Source of the DNA: Moraxella cuniculi DSM 21768
Lineage (GTDB): Bacteria; Pseudomonadota; Gammaproteobacteria; Pseudomonadales; Moraxellaceae
Reading direction: 5' to 3'
Assembly (NCBI RefSeq): GCF_900156515.1
Contig: NZ_FTNU01000001.1
Location: 1-64,000 of the forward strand
Length of the DNA stretch: 64,000 nucleotides
Shown here: positions 36,458 to 46,564 of the stretch, piece by piece
How positions within the stretch are numbered: position 1 is the stretch's first letter
How the letters are laid out: each line of letters begins with the position of its first letter
The notes under the pieces: model-generated
Seen by the model: the letters and a program-made list of their open reading frames with translations, nothing else
Told to the model about the DNA's origin: nothing
Database searches by the model: none
Made by a program: the position numbers and the translations under genes

Positions 36458-37513
36458 TTAAAAAATCCATTCACGCCGCAGCGGATAGTTTTTGCGTAAG
36501 CGGTCAAAATCATCACCACGCACACCATGGTGATTGATTGCCTGTAGCTTGGCAAAATCAGCTTCAATGTCATAAAAATTCTTAAGAATTTCTAAATTAA
36601 ATTTATTTAATAATTCATCAAAAAAATAAGGATTGGGGGGTAATAAAGGAGCAAGGGTTTGTTTGATTGGCAGTTCAAAATGCCGACAAAACGCTTGATA
36701 AATCATGTCCGTACCGCGAATTTTGCCCTCAAGTGTGTAGCCTGCAATGTGTGGCGTGGCAAGCGATACTTTTTTTAGCAATTCATCATCAATATGGGGT
36801 TCATTTTCAAATACATCTAATATAGCAGTTAAGTTTTTATTATTTATGGCAGCTAATAGGGCAGCTTGGTCAATCACCTCGCCACGGGCGGTATTGATAA
36901 GCAGGGCGTTGGGGCGAATACGTGCCAATTGTTCATGACTGATGAGCTTGGCAGTGGGGTGCGTGCCTGCGTGTGTCAGTGGTGTGTGAATGCTGATGAC
37001 ATCGGATTGTAGTAGCTGTTCAAAAGTGGCATTGTTGATGGCTGATGGTGCCAAAAATGGATCATACCCCAACACTTGCCAGCCGAGTTTGTTGGCATAA
37101 TTTGCCAGTGTGCTGCCAATATTACCAAGTCCAATAATGCCAAGCTTGATTGGCGTGTGGCGTGCCTCTGGCAAGGTGCGTAAGATGGCAGTGATGACAT
37201 ATTGTGCAACAGAATGCTTGCTGCAGCCAGCGGCATTGGCGAAGCTGATGTTAAATTTTTGCAAAAAATCACCATCTACATGGTCTGTACCGATGGTTGC
37301 CGAGCCAACAAACTGCAAATTAAGGTGTGATATGTTGGCAAGGTTTTGTGCATTGATTGGCGTAACCGAACGAATGAGCAATGCATCAGCACGGTGCTGC
37401 TGTAGCACCTCGCCAGTAATATCGCGACCTGCCATCTTAATCAGGCGAACCTTGTGATGATTCAGATAGCTTTCTAGATGGCTGATATTTTCATCAGCAA
37501 TGACGGTGATCAT
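36458..37513 (-). CDS. pdxB: Erythronate-4-phosphate dehydrogenase
   Basis: PdxB oxidises 4-phosphoerythronate in the DXP-dependent branch of pyridoxal phosphate synthesis. The 351-residue protein is a D-2-hydroxyacid dehydrogenase with the NAD-binding GLGNIGSTLANYANKLG stretch, the INTARGEVID segment, and the C-terminal PdxB-type dimerisation region ending HHGVRGDDFDRLRKNYPLRREW. It overlaps the AI-2E-family gene by four bases (ATGA), so the two are coupled. SerB, further on, acts in the related serine pathway. Confidence 0.94.
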   Translation of the reverse strand: MITVIADENISHLESYLNHHKVRLIKMAGRDITGEVLQQHRADALLIRSVTPINAQNLANISHLNLQFVGSATIGTDHVDGDFLQKFNISFANAAGCSKHSVAQYVITAILRTLPEARHTPIKLGIIGLGNIGSTLANYANKLGWQVLGYDPFLAPSAINNATFEQLLQSDVISIHTPLTHAGTHPTAKLISHEQLARIRPNALLINTARGEVIDQAALLAAINNKNLTAILDVFENEPHIDDELLKKVSLATPHIAGYTLEGKIRGTDMIYQAFCRHFELPIKQTLAPLLPPNPYFFDELLNKFNLEILKNFYDIEADFAKLQAINHHGVRGDDFDRLRKNYPLRREWIF

Positions 37514-38703
37514 GATTTATCCTGTGGCTGCTCGGGATTGTTTTTTGTGATGGCATCGTGGTCTAGGATTGGCGCAGGGTCGGTATCGGCAAGCAACGCC
37601 TCTCCGTCAGCAACCACAAAACCACTGCGGCGACTGGCAAAAATCTCGCTTTTGTGCTGGCTTATCCACTCTCGCCAGACCGCCAAAGCAATGGCAAGCA
37701 CAACAGGGCCGATAAATAGTCCCACAAAGCCAAATGCCGTCAAGCCGCCAAGCACACCAATAAAAATGATGATAAAAGGAATTTTGGTGGCACCGCTGAT
37801 GACGATGGGGCGAATCAAATTATCCACCCAACTGATGACCAAAATACCCCAAACGGCCAAGCCAATCCCTTGCGTGGTAAAGCCTTGTGAAAGCAGCCAA
37901 AGCGAAACTGCACCCCAAGCAAAAGGCGTACCAAACGGAATCATCGCCACCACAAAGGTGATGAGCGTGAGCAAAATCGGACTGGGGGCACCAGCAACAG
38001 CATAGCCGATACCAGCCAGCAATGCTTGAGCCAGAGCGGTCAAGCCAATGCCATAAACCACCGCTTGCGTGGTGCTGGCGATGGCGTTGATATAGTGATC
38101 AATGCGATCGCCGATGATATTTCGCATGGCTTGGCGGATTTGCTTGACCAAACTTAACCCATCACGATAAAAGAAAAACACGGTCATCAATGCCATGCCG
38201 AGTTTGGCAAAGTTTTTCAATGCAGCATCAAAAGCGATTTTGCCATAGTGCAAATGCGACTGAATCCAGTTGCGTACAGCTGCCATTGAACTTTCTGGGT
38301 CTTTGTTAATCTCCCAGAGTATGTCTTTGATTTGCTGACCGATGACAGGTAGGTTTTTGATGTTTTCTGGCAAATCTACATAGCCTGCTTGCAGCCGTCT
38401 GACAGCCATACTATAAAAATTCACCACTTCATGCTGCAAATAAATAACACCGATAGCAAGCGGAATGCCAATAATCAGCGTGATGGAGACAGTCATGATT
38501 AATGCACTTAAAGTGGGGCTAAGTCGCACTTTTTGGTGAAAAAATTGATACAAGGGAAAGGTAACATAGGCCAAAATCGCTGCCCAAATCGCAGGTGAGA
38601 TAAAAAAACGCACCACTTGCAGGCACAGAATTACCAAAACTGCCAACAAAATAAATGCCAACAGTCGCTGCAGGACAATTTCTTTGCTCCACTGCTCAAT
38701 CAT
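37510..38703 (-). CDS. AI-2E family membrane exporter
   Basis: The 397-residue protein has about eight hydrophobic segments and the AI-2E (UPF0118) signatures, including FFYRDG, GDRIDHYINAI and GTPFAWGAVSLWLLSQG. E. coli members include TqsA and PerM; some are sodium/proton or signal exporters, but substrates are mostly unknown. It has a short charged C-terminal tail. It stands first in an operon with pdxB and probably epmA. Confidence 0.88.
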   Translation of the reverse strand: MIEQWSKEIVLQRLLAFILLAVLVILCLQVVRFFISPAIWAAILAYVTFPLYQFFHQKVRLSPTLSALIMTVSITLIIGIPLAIGVIYLQHEVVNFYSMAVRRLQAGYVDLPENIKNLPVIGQQIKDILWEINKDPESSMAAVRNWIQSHLHYGKIAFDAALKNFAKLGMALMTVFFFYRDGLSLVKQIRQAMRNIIGDRIDHYINAIASTTQAVVYGIGLTALAQALLAGIGYAVAGAPSPILLTLITFVVAMIPFGTPFAWGAVSLWLLSQGFTTQGIGLAVWGILVISWVDNLIRPIVISGATKIPFIIIFIGVLGGLTAFGFVGLFIGPVVLAIALAVWREWISQHKSEIFASRRSGFVVADGEALLADTDPAPILDHDAITKNNPEQPQDKS

Positions 38704-38775
38704 AACTTGCCACCGAAAAATTTATTGTATTTTGCCAAAAATACTGTCATCTTGCAAATGACAATTTGATGAATA

Positions 38776-39225
38776 TTATCGCACCAAGCGATTAAGTGCA
38801 TTGGCAAAGGCAATTTTATCTTTGTCGCCATAGCGTGCTTGCTTGCCCATTTGGTTGGGGTTTAGTAGACCTGTGGCACGCATTGTATCCATAAAATCAC
38901 GGGCGTTTAATTTGGATTTGATGGTGTCGGCAATAAACTCTTCGCCATGTACGCTTAGTGCTTTGGCGGATTTTGCCAAGATAGCATCTGCCAGCACAAT
39001 GTCATTGGTGATAACCAAATCGCCCTTGCTGACAGCGTTGATGATGTAATTATCCGCCACATCAAAGCCATGAGCAACAACGATATTCGCCAAAAAGGGC
39101 GAGGGCGGTAGCCTGATGGGGTGATTGGCGACAAATGTACTCATCACCTCACAACGCAAGGCGGTTTTGATAATTAATGTCTTGGCAATGGCAGGGGTGG
39201 CATCAGCATCAACAAAAATCTGCAC
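38776..39225 (-). CDS. YaiI/YqxD family protein (UPF0178)
   Basis: A 149-residue member of UPF0178 (DUF188), a PIN-like fold of unknown function. It shows the acidic VDADATP start, HGFDVADNYI, GDLVITNDIVLA and the LNARDFMDTMRATG block. I start it at GTG 39225 because AGGTG is spaced for it and the resulting N-terminus aligns with YaiI; an ATG at 39264 would overlap purK by 32 bases. It is probably translated with purK. Confidence 0.85.
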   Translation of the reverse strand: MQIFVDADATPAIAKTLIIKTALRCEVMSTFVANHPIRLPPSPFLANIVVAHGFDVADNYIINAVSKGDLVITNDIVLADAILAKSAKALSVHGEEFIADTIKSKLNARDFMDTMRATGLLNPNQMGKQARYGDKDKIAFANALNRLVR

Positions 39226-39232
39226 AAAGCAC

Positions 39233-40372
39233 CTAGCAATTGGACTGCTGTACGATGGATTCAATGTGCTGATGGTCGGTGATTGATTCGCTGATGATGG
39301 TCAAATGCCCAATCTTACGCCCAGCTCGCTCGCTTTTGTGATAGTGGTGAAAATTCACCCCATCGGTTGCCAAGATGTCATCAAGGTTTGGGTATTTGCC
39401 GATGATATTAAGCATGACAGAGGGTTTGATAATGCTGGTGTCACCAAGCGGCAATCCTACTACAGCACGAATGTGGTTTTCAAATTGGCTACAAGCCGCA
39501 CCCTCAATGCTCCAATGTCCAGAATTATGCACGCGTGGGGCAATTTCGTTGGCGATCAGTTCTGATTTGCTGACAAATAACTCAAGCGTCAAGACGCCAA
39601 CATAGTTAAGATGAGTTAAAATTCTCTCAATGCTTTTTTGGGCTTGTTTGTTTAAAATTTCGGCATCGGCAGCAGGAGCGATGCTTTTGGACAAAATGCC
39701 TTGCTGATGATGATTTTCGACCAAAGGATAGAAGCGAACATCGCCATTTTTGCTACGCACAGCGATGATGGAGACTTCCCGTTCAAAATCAATAAACCTT
39801 TCGGCAATCAGTGGTGCTGGAGTGCTTGTCAAGCCTCCCTCGCCTGTGGTTGCACTACCAAGCTGCCCCCAAGCAGCGGCAATATCATCGGTTGTTTTGA
39901 TGACAAATTGCCCCTTACCATCATAGCCACCTCGAGAGGTTTTTAGCACCAATGGCAGACCAAGTTTATTGCATGAATCTTGTAGTTCTGCTAATGAATT
40001 AACCACACGATAAGGTACGGTGCCAATGTTTAGCTCGTCAAATAAGGCTTTTTCGATTAAGCGGTCTTGGGCGATTGCCAAGGCGTTTGGCGGTGGATAA
40101 ATACCTTGTTTTTGCTGGCTTAATAATTCGGCAGTTTCTACAGGTGTGTTTTCAAATTCTAAGGTAAAAACATCGCAAGCGGCAATAAATGCCTCAAGCT
40201 GATGGCTTTTAAAAACCTGCCCATACAATCCTGCTGGCGGATTGTCCGCATCTTCCAAAAACACACAACGATGGCCAAGTTTTAAGGCGGCTTGAGCCAA
40301 CATCATGCCCAATTGACCACCGCCTAAAATGCCAATGGTTTTGCTGTTTGTGTTGATAGCGGTGGTAGTCAT
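39233..40372 (-). CDS. purK: 5-(carboxyamino)imidazole ribonucleotide synthase
   Basis: PurK uses ATP and bicarbonate to carboxylate aminoimidazole ribonucleotide in purine synthesis. The 379-residue ATP-grasp protein starts with the GILGGGQLGMMLAQAALKLG nucleotide-binding loop and has VLKTSRGGYDGKGQFV, EREVSIIAVR and NEIAPRVHNSGHWSIEGA. It lies 74 bases after purE on the same strand, the usual arrangement, and yaiI follows directly. Confidence 0.96.
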   Translation of the reverse strand: MTTTAINTNSKTIGILGGGQLGMMLAQAALKLGHRCVFLEDADNPPAGLYGQVFKSHQLEAFIAACDVFTLEFENTPVETAELLSQQKQGIYPPPNALAIAQDRLIEKALFDELNIGTVPYRVVNSLAELQDSCNKLGLPLVLKTSRGGYDGKGQFVIKTTDDIAAAWGQLGSATTGEGGLTSTPAPLIAERFIDFEREVSIIAVRSKNGDVRFYPLVENHHQQGILSKSIAPAADAEILNKQAQKSIERILTHLNYVGVLTLELFVSKSELIANEIAPRVHNSGHWSIEGAACSQFENHIRAVVGLPLGDTSIIKPSVMLNIIGKYPNLDDILATDGVNFHHYHKSERAGRKIGHLTIISESITDHQHIESIVQQSNC

Positions 40373-40446
40373 AATTTATCCAAAATTTATCCAAAATAAC
40401 AATGGGGCTATTATCGCATATTTTGCCATAAATTTCACGCCCAACA

Positions 40447-40980
40447 TCAGTTGATGATGCCAGGGGTGGGGCTGTTTAACACAGTTTGGGTTTGTTGGCT
40501 GCGAAAATCGTGCAGTTTTTTGGCAAGGGTGCTGTCATGCAGTGCCAAAATCTGAATGGCAAGCAAGGCGGCATTGAATGCCCCTGCGGTGCCGATGGCC
40601 AGCGTGCCAACAGCGACACCTTTGGGCATTTGGACGATGGATAGCAAGCTGTCCCAACCACTTAGTGTGCTGGATTTGACAGGCACGCCAAGCACGGGTA
40701 GGGCGGTTTGGCTGGCACACATACCGGGCAGATGGGCAGCCCCGCCAGCCCCTGCGATGATGATTTGCAAGCCTTTTGCTTGGGCGGATTTTGCATAATC
40801 AAACAATTTGTCAGGTGTGCGATGAGCCGAGACCACTTCACATTCAAAAGCAACACCAAAGTCTGCCAGCAGCTGTGCCGCCTCGCTCATGGTTGCCCAA
40901 TCAGATTGAGAGCCCATAATAATGCCAACTTTTGCAACGCCAGCAGGGGAGGAGATGGGTGCAGGCTGGGTAGTAGTCAT
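40447..40980 (-). CDS. purE: N5-carboxyaminoimidazole ribonucleotide mutase
   Basis: PurE shifts the carboxyl group made by PurK to give CAIR. The 177-residue class I PurE has [17 protein letters not shown], the SAHRTPDKL catalytic His block, [11 protein letters not shown] and the [12 protein letters not shown] segment. A short N-terminal extension (about 18 residues) precedes the conserved core. It leads the purE-purK-yaiI run; the 250 bases upstream hold no gene and no recognisable PurR site. Confidence 0.96.
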   Translation of the reverse strand: MTTTQPAPISSPAGVAKVGIIMGSQSDWATMSEAAQLLADFGVAFECEVVSAHRTPDKLFDYAKSAQAKGLQIIIAGAGGAAHLPGMCASQTALPVLGVPVKSSTLSGWDSLLSIVQMPKGVAVGTLAIGTAGAFNAALLAIQILALHDSTLAKKLHDFRSQQTQTVLNSPTPGIIN

Positions 40981-41230
40981 GTTTTTCCCTTAAAATTTCA
41001 AATAAAACAATAAATAAGCCAAGCTGATAAATTAGCACATTTGCACAAAAATAGCAATTTATCCAGCAGACTGACCTAATTTTTGGCGTGTGATATTTGG
41101 TGGCTTGGCTAGTATCGTTTGTGGTTGATTGTTATCACGATACAAAATGGCACAATTTGGCGGTGATAAAATTGCACCGCCGCAGATGGTAGCCAAGAGA
41201 TGTGCTTGCCAAAATTTGCCATAAGGAAGG

Positions 41231-42166
41231 TTAGCCACCTAAGTATTGGACAAATTTGTCATCGGATAATGTTGGGTTGTCGGTATCGAATTGATAAGCG
41301 GTCAAATGGCCTCCGCCCCCTGCAGAATAATCCGTGCAGACCACGCTGTCGGACAGTATCGTAGGCGTGCCTGTCAGCCAATAATGCCCGATAAAAGTTG
41401 GCTTAGTGTTATTTGCCCGAAATGGCGTTGTGATAACCATTGGCTGATTGTCGGCAGCTGGGTGCAGCATGGTGTTTGCACCCAGTTGGGCAGCGGCAGC
41501 CAATGGCAGTGTCTGCCAGTTTTCCAGCCACCATTTGACACGCGTGCGATGGCGTATGATTTGCCCATCGGTCAGCACCATGCCTGCGGGCAAAGCCACC
41601 TCAATGCCTTTTAGCAGATTTTCAATGGCGTGATATGGAGCAGAGTCTGCCGTACTGCTCGCTATCACAGTGCATGGATTGAGGCAGTTGTTGGCACTTA
41701 GGTGTGTCGTGAGCGTTTTTTGGGCATCGTTATCCCAGCAGGCATGCACAACTTGTAAATCTGGCAAATCAAGCCAAAGTGGCAACTCATACATTCGCTG
41801 CAGCCAATAAGTATGCGTCGCCGAGCCAAAGGGTGCTTCTGCCAAAAATGCTTGGTGCTGATGAGTGTTGCGGTCAGTGTGCGGACGACAATAACCGCCA
41901 TCAGGGTGTGCTGTGGCGTAGGCGATGGCATTGTATTCATGGTTGCCCATCACAGCAAGGGCGACACCAGCATCAATCATGTCAAAGACGATTTGTAAAG
42001 TCTGCAATTGAGCAGGGCCTCTGTCAATAAAATCACCAACAAAAATCGCCTGATGATTGGCTGGTGGTTGATAGTATTGCCCTTGATGGCGATAGCCCAG
42101 TTTCTCAAGCAGTCCGATGAGTTTGTCAGCGTGTCCATGAATATCGCCGATGATGTCATAAATCAT
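41231..42166 (-). CDS. ApaH/PrpE-like metallophosphoesterase
   Basis: The 311-residue protein has the calcineurin-type metal motifs DIIGDIHGHADKL, FVGDFIDRGP and VMGNHEYNAIAYA in the first 90 residues, followed by a divergent C-terminal half with Trp- and His-containing segments. Relatives include diadenosine tetraphosphatases and serine/threonine phosphatases; the exact substrate is not predictable. A GGCGGTG/CACCGCC hairpin at 41159-41181 downstream may end its transcript. It is divergent from truC. Confidence 0.85.
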   Translation of the reverse strand: MIYDIIGDIHGHADKLIGLLEKLGYRHQGQYYQPPANHQAIFVGDFIDRGPAQLQTLQIVFDMIDAGVALAVMGNHEYNAIAYATAHPDGGYCRPHTDRNTHQHQAFLAEAPFGSATHTYWLQRMYELPLWLDLPDLQVVHACWDNDAQKTLTTHLSANNCLNPCTVIASSTADSAPYHAIENLLKGIEVALPAGMVLTDGQIIRHRTRVKWWLENWQTLPLAAAAQLGANTMLHPAADNQPMVITTPFRANNTKPTFIGHYWLTGTPTILSDSVVCTDYSAGGGGHLTAYQFDTDNPTLSDDKFVQYLGG

Positions 42167-42350
42167 AATATATCCGCTACCAAGTCTAAGTGGTTAAATG
42201 ATTATCCATGTGCCATTTGGGTAATTGGTTTGGGCATGATTGCCAAATTGGCTTTATTAATATAGCACAATTGCCAAAGTCTTGACAAAATTGGCTGGAC
42301 TTTTTGTAACAAAACTGCTATATTTTAAATTTTATAATAACTATATTTTA

Positions 42351-43133
42351 ATGATAAATTTAACAAAACAACAAAGTGAACAAACAACCGATGTGCCACA
42401 ACAGACCTTGTCCATTATTTATCAAGATGAATATCTGGTGGTGGTAAATAAACCTGCAGGTATGCTGGTTCATCGCTCATGGCTGGATAAAAACGAGCGT
42501 CATGTCGTCATGCAGCAGCTGCGTAATCAGCTGGGCTGTCATGTGTATCCTGTGCATCGTTTAGATAGGCCGACTTCGGGGGCGTTGTTATTTGCCTTGT
42601 CCAGTCAGGTTGCAAGGCAGCTGGCTGAATTGTTTGAACTTCATCAAGTAGAAAAAAGTTATCTGGCGGTGGTGCGTGGCGTGATTGATTCGGGCAGGAT
42701 TGATTATCCGCTCAAGCCACGATTGGATAAGATTGCTGATAAATTTAGCAACCCTGACAAGCCAGCAGAGACTGCTATTACCGATTATCAAGTACTGGCA
42801 ACGACCGAGCAGCCTTTTGTTTCTTGTAAGCGGTTTGCAACTTCTCGTTATAGTTTGGTGGCATTAACACCAATCACAGGACGCAAGCATCAATTGCGGC
42901 GACACATGAAGCATATTTTTCACCCCATCGTTGGTGATACCACCTATGGCGACAAGGTGCAAAATCGTGCCATTGCTGCCCATGTAGGAGTGCGTCGTTT
43001 GATGTTACACGCTTATCGTTTGGCATTTGTGCACCCTGTTACAGGGCGGCATTTGTCGGTGATTGCACCGCTTGATGATGCGTACCAAAAATTGCTAACA
43101 GCATTTGCTTGGCAGGGCGTGCTGGCTGATTGA
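42351..43133 (+). CDS. truC: tRNA pseudouridine(65) synthase TruC
   Basis: TruC isomerises uridine 65 in the T stem of certain tRNAs. The 260-residue RluA-family protein has VVNKPAGMLVHRSWLD, the catalytic HRLDRPTSGALL motif with the active Asp, the DKIADKF block typical of TruC rather than RluA/RluC, and TGRKHQLRRHMKHIFHPIVGDT. I start it at ATG 42351. An earlier in-frame TTG at 42282 reads as a TTGACA promoter element, with the extended -10 TGCTATATT downstream. There is no clear Shine-Dalgarno. Confidence 0.92.
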   Translation: MINLTKQQSEQTTDVPQQTLSIIYQDEYLVVVNKPAGMLVHRSWLDKNERHVVMQQLRNQLGCHVYPVHRLDRPTSGALLFALSSQVARQLAELFELHQVEKSYLAVVRGVIDSGRIDYPLKPRLDKIADKFSNPDKPAETAITDYQVLATTEQPFVSCKRFATSRYSLVALTPITGRKHQLRRHMKHIFHPIVGDTTYGDKVQNRAIAAHVGVRRLMLHAYRLAFVHPVTGRHLSVIAPLDDAYQKLLTAFAWQGVLAD

Positions 43134-43167
43134 CTTGCCAAAAGCACCAAACTGCCAAGGTGAGTGC

Positions 43168-43593
43168 TTAAAGTGGCTTGACCACCGCCAGAATCACCAC
43201 GGCAATCAAAATTACAACAGGAATCTCATTAAACATACGCCAATAAGTGTGGCTTTTGTAATGAGGGTTATCCACGAGGCGTTTGCGAAATTGACCGCAG
43301 AGCAAATGATAGACGGTTAGACAGATGGTTAGGACAAGTTTAATATGCAGCCAGCCCTGACTAAGATAAACGCTCGGTGCTAGGGCAATCATGCTTAGCC
43401 CAAAGCCCCAAGTAGCAATCATGGCAGGGGTCATAATGCCGCGATAGAGCTTGCGTTCCATCAAGGCAAATCTGTCTTGGCTGGGGGTATCTTCGCTCAT
43501 GGCGTGATAGACAAACAGTCTTGGCAGATAAAAAATTCCAGCAAACCAACAAACCATGCTGATGATATGAAAGGCTTTTAGGTAATCAATCAT
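43168..43593 (-). CDS. hemJ: Protoporphyrinogen oxidase HemJ
   Basis: HemJ oxidises protoporphyrinogen IX to protoporphyrin IX in haem synthesis in bacteria lacking HemG and HemY, including Acinetobacter. The 141-residue protein has four hydrophobic segments and the family residues: the first conserved His near the N-terminus (AFHIISMVCWFAGIFYLPRL), FVYH, GWLHIKLVLTI and RMFNEIPV near the end. Convergent to truC with 34 bases between them. Confidence 0.93.
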   Translation of the reverse strand: MIDYLKAFHIISMVCWFAGIFYLPRLFVYHAMSEDTPSQDRFALMERKLYRGIMTPAMIATWGFGLSMIALAPSVYLSQGWLHIKLVLTICLTVYHLLCGQFRKRLVDNPHYKSHTYWRMFNEIPVVILIAVVILAVVKPL

Positions 43594-43678
43594 GCTTATG
43601 CTCGTCTTTATCGCTGGCTGAAGGGTAATTAGGCTTGCTATTATAGCACAGTTTTTATCCTTCAGTCAGCAGATGGCA

Positions 43679-44719
43679 CTAGGCGGTCAATGGGCAATGG
43701 CTGGGTGGTTGTTCGGATATGGCAACACCGCTCATGGCATCGATGATTGTTGGTTTGGGTGCTGCTTTGGCGGCAACCAGACCCAGTTCAGCCATGAGAC
43801 GATCGTCATGTGAGGTGGATTGATTGCCTGTGGTGAGCAGCTTATCACCATAAAAAAACGAATTGGCACCCGCCATAAATGCCAAGGCTTGCTCGCCATC
43901 GCTTAGGCTTTCGCGACCTGCCGACAGTCGCACATGGCTGGTCGGGCAGCAGATGCGTGTTACCGCGATGGTGCGAATCCATTCAATGACGGACAGTTTA
44001 CCTTCGGCAAGTACCTTGTCGCCCAGTGGTGTACCTTGAATTGGAACGAGCAAATTCACAGGAATGGACTGTGGCGGTATTGGCATTTGCGTGAGTTCAT
44101 AAATCCAATCAATACGATCTTCGCGGCTTTCGCCCATGCCAACGATACTGCCCGAGCAGACATTGATGCCTGCATTGCGTACATTGTCAATGGTGTTTAG
44201 GCGGTCGTCATAACTGCGAGTACTGGTAACGGTGTCATAGTAGTTACGCGAGGTATCCAGATTGTGATTATAATAATCCAGCCCAGCCTCCGCCAGTGTC
44301 TGTGCTTGGTCGGCATTTAACATGCCCAAAGTCATGCAGGTTTCAAGCCCCATTGCCTTAACCTCACTGATAAGCTCAACCAAATAGGGCATATCTTTGG
44401 CACTGGGGTGTTTCCATGCTGCCCCCATACAAAATCTTGATGAACCCTGTGCTTTGGCACGACGGGCGGCTGCCAAGACTTTGTTAATCTCTAGGCGTTT
44501 TTCGGCAGTAAGTCCAGTTTTGTCGCGATAATGACCCGACTGCGAACAATAGCCACAATCCTCAGGGCAGTTGCCTGTTTTGATGGATAATAAAGTGCTG
44601 ATTTGTACTTCGTTTGCGGTGAAGTGCTTGCGATGCACCGTTTGTGCTTGCAGCAACAAATCCATCAGTGGCAAATCAAACAAGCGTGTGATTTCGTCCT
44701 TGCTTATTGTGGTCATCAT
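43679..44719 (-). CDS. bioB: Biotin synthase
   Basis: BioB inserts sulfur into dethiobiotin using radical SAM chemistry. The 346-residue protein has the CxxxCxxC cluster motif in [15 protein letters not shown], the AAWKHPS segment, YYNHNLDTS and the C-terminal SVRLSAGR-like [10 protein letters not shown] block with the [2Fe-2S] ligands. Length is normal. It stands alone; no other bio gene is in the window. The 190 bases upstream contain no gene and no clear BirA operator. Confidence 0.97.
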   Translation of the reverse strand: MMTTISKDEITRLFDLPLMDLLLQAQTVHRKHFTANEVQISTLLSIKTGNCPEDCGYCSQSGHYRDKTGLTAEKRLEINKVLAAARRAKAQGSSRFCMGAAWKHPSAKDMPYLVELISEVKAMGLETCMTLGMLNADQAQTLAEAGLDYYNHNLDTSRNYYDTVTSTRSYDDRLNTIDNVRNAGINVCSGSIVGMGESREDRIDWIYELTQMPIPPQSIPVNLLVPIQGTPLGDKVLAEGKLSVIEWIRTIAVTRICCPTSHVRLSAGRESLSDGEQALAFMAGANSFFYGDKLLTTGNQSTSHDDRLMAELGLVAAKAAPKPTIIDAMSGVAISEQPPSHCPLTA

Positions 44720-44912
44720 GGTTTTCTCACTTTTGCCAAATTAATTACCAATACCAAAAATTAACTGATTAAATCGCCAAAAGCACGATGCTGATGACTA
44801 AGTGAACAATTGTAGCGAAAAATTCATCAAATAGCAAATCACCCTGACAATGCCAACAAGTTATCGCTGTCTATTTGACCGTGCTGCTTTGATGGCTGTG
44901 CCAAAGTTTTGG

Positions 44913-45422
44913 CTATTTTTGCAGTTTTTGCTTTAGGTTGCCAAGCAATTCTTTGGCATTTTGTGCATAGGGTTTGGCGATTGCCACCAGTGGCTTGACT
45001 TGGTCAAGGTAAGGTTGATACGCTTCTGGGACGCTGGCGGCTTGTTTGCCGATACTGGCGAACCAAAGCAGTAATTTATAATCACCAGTGATGGTTATGT
45101 CGCCATCTTGAATGGCAGTCATAAAGGCGGTTATATCGCCTTTGGTCAGCAGTTGTACACCAGTCATTGCGTCTTTAAAATCAATCGTCAAATCGGCATT
45201 GTGTGCCGTGCCAAGCGACTGACCGAAGTGAGAGTTTTCAAAGCGAAAATAGCGTGCCATCTCAGGTGCGACAAACTGAATGCAGACATTGCGGTCTTTG
45301 ATAAGATTATTAAAAGTTTCGTTATCACGGTTTTTTGCAAGGTTTTGTAGGCGTAAGCCAAGCAGTGCCAGCAGTGCATCAAGTGGATTGGTTTTGACAT
45401 TGATAACGGGTATTGTAAACAT
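44913..45422 (-). CDS. SCP2 sterol-binding-domain protein
   Basis: The 169-residue protein has an SCP2-like lipid-binding domain (about residues 40-115: VCIQFVAPEMARYFRFENSH, ADLTIDFKDAMTGVQLLTKGD, DGDITITGDYKLL) and a helical tail. UbiJ/UbiT-type SCP2 proteins take part in ubiquinone synthesis by holding lipid intermediates, but this assignment is not certain. It lies 26 bases after serB on the same strand and is likely co-transcribed. Confidence 0.75.
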   Translation of the reverse strand: MFTIPVINVKTNPLDALLALLGLRLQNLAKNRDNETFNNLIKDRNVCIQFVAPEMARYFRFENSHFGQSLGTAHNADLTIDFKDAMTGVQLLTKGDITAFMTAIQDGDITITGDYKLLLWFASIGKQAASVPEAYQPYLDQVKPLVAIAKPYAQNAKELLGNLKQKLQK

Positions 45423-45448
45423 AACACTTCCTTAAAAATATCTAAAAA

Positions 45449-46564
45449 TCATCGGCTGCATTTGTCAAGGCGATGACCAAGCACATACAGCACGCCTTCT
45501 AGCCCTGTTGTATTGATGGCGGCATCGGCTTTGGCTTGTACGATGGGTTTGGCGTGATAGGCAATGCCAATATCACTGATGTTCATCATCGGCAAGTCAT
45601 TGGCACCATCGCCAATACAGACGATCTGCTGTGGCGACAATCCCAGACGCTCGGCAACTTGTTGGGTGATGATGGCTTTTTGGGTGCCGTCTAAGATGGT
45701 ATCGCCAATCGTGCCTGTGAGAGTTTTGCCATCGCTTATCAGTGGATTGGCATAGTACTCATCAATGCCAAGCGTGTTTGCAACATATTTGGCAAATGGT
45801 TCAAATCCACCCGAAATCAGCACGGTATGATAGCCCAGTGCTTTTAGGGCATGAATGGTCGCTGCTGCACCACGGCTAAAGCTGATTTGCTTGGTGATAA
45901 TTTCATCAACAATCTCAATGGGTGCCTCTGCAAGCAGTGCAACACGACGGGCAAAACTGGTGGCAAAATCAATCTCGCCACGCATGGCTTGTTCGGTGAT
46001 TTCGGCGACTTTTTCTGCCACGCCGCAGAATTTGGCAAGCTCAACGATGACTTCTTGCTCAATCAAAGTCGAATCCATATCAAAGCATGCCAAGCGATGC
46101 TCGTTGAGCATTTTTTCTATGGATAAAATATGCACATCGGCATGAATGTGGGCGGACAGATGGCTGCTGATTTGTTCATCAAGGATATGGGCGGCAGCGT
46201 CTTTATTGATCGCAAAATTGGTTTTTGGGGCGAGTAAATAGCGGTGAATTGCTACATCGGCAAGTGCTTCATCACTGCTGATTTTATGCGTGCTGACTGC
46301 AGGGGCATCATCTATGAGTGAATGCAGTTGCCAATTGGGCTGTGATTGCACCCAGTTTTGTATAAGGGTGTCAATGTTTGATTCTGTCGCTGGGCTGACA
46401 ATGATGATGGCAAAAATAGGCAACGCAGCAAGCGTGGCATAAGCATCATCGGTGCCGAAGTCCGCCCCTGTTGGCACGCTGGGCAGTTTGCCGCTTAAGC
46501 TACTTAGGGTATTTTGCCATGCTTTGCTATTTTTTGGCAGCTGATAGGTATAAGACATATCCAA
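45449..46564 (-). CDS. serB: Phosphoserine phosphatase
   Basis: SerB dephosphorylates O-phospho-L-serine, the last step of serine synthesis. The 371-residue protein has a longer N-terminal region (about 155 residues) than minimal SerB proteins, then a HAD domain: Asp162/Asp164 in CFDMDSTL, SGGFEPFA, and GDGANDLPMM. The ATG at 46564 has AAGGAT seven bases upstream and is preferred to the in-frame ATG two codons later. It is divergent from an AhpA/YtjB-like gene, the same pairing as serB-ytjB in E. coli. Confidence 0.95.
   Translation of the reverse strand: MDMSYTYQLPKNSKAWQNTLSSLSGKLPSVPTGADFGTDDAYATLAALPIFAIIIVSPATESNIDTLIQNWVQSQPNWQLHSLIDDAPAVSTHKISSDEALADVAIHRYLLAPKTNFAINKDAAAHILDEQISSHLSAHIHADVHILSIEKMLNEHRLACFDMDSTLIEQEVIVELAKFCGVAEKVAEITEQAMRGEIDFATSFARRVALLAEAPIEIVDEIITKQISFSRGAAATIHALKALGYHTVLISGGFEPFAKYVANTLGIDEYYANPLISDGKTLTGTIGDTILDGTQKAIITQQVAERLGLSPQQIVCIGDGANDLPMMNISDIGIAYHAKPIVQAKADAAINTTGLEGVLYVLGHRLDKCSR

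Noticed and set aside
42282..42350. Upstream TTG start for truC
   Set aside because: The codon is part of a TTGACA promoter element, and TruC homology begins well after it.
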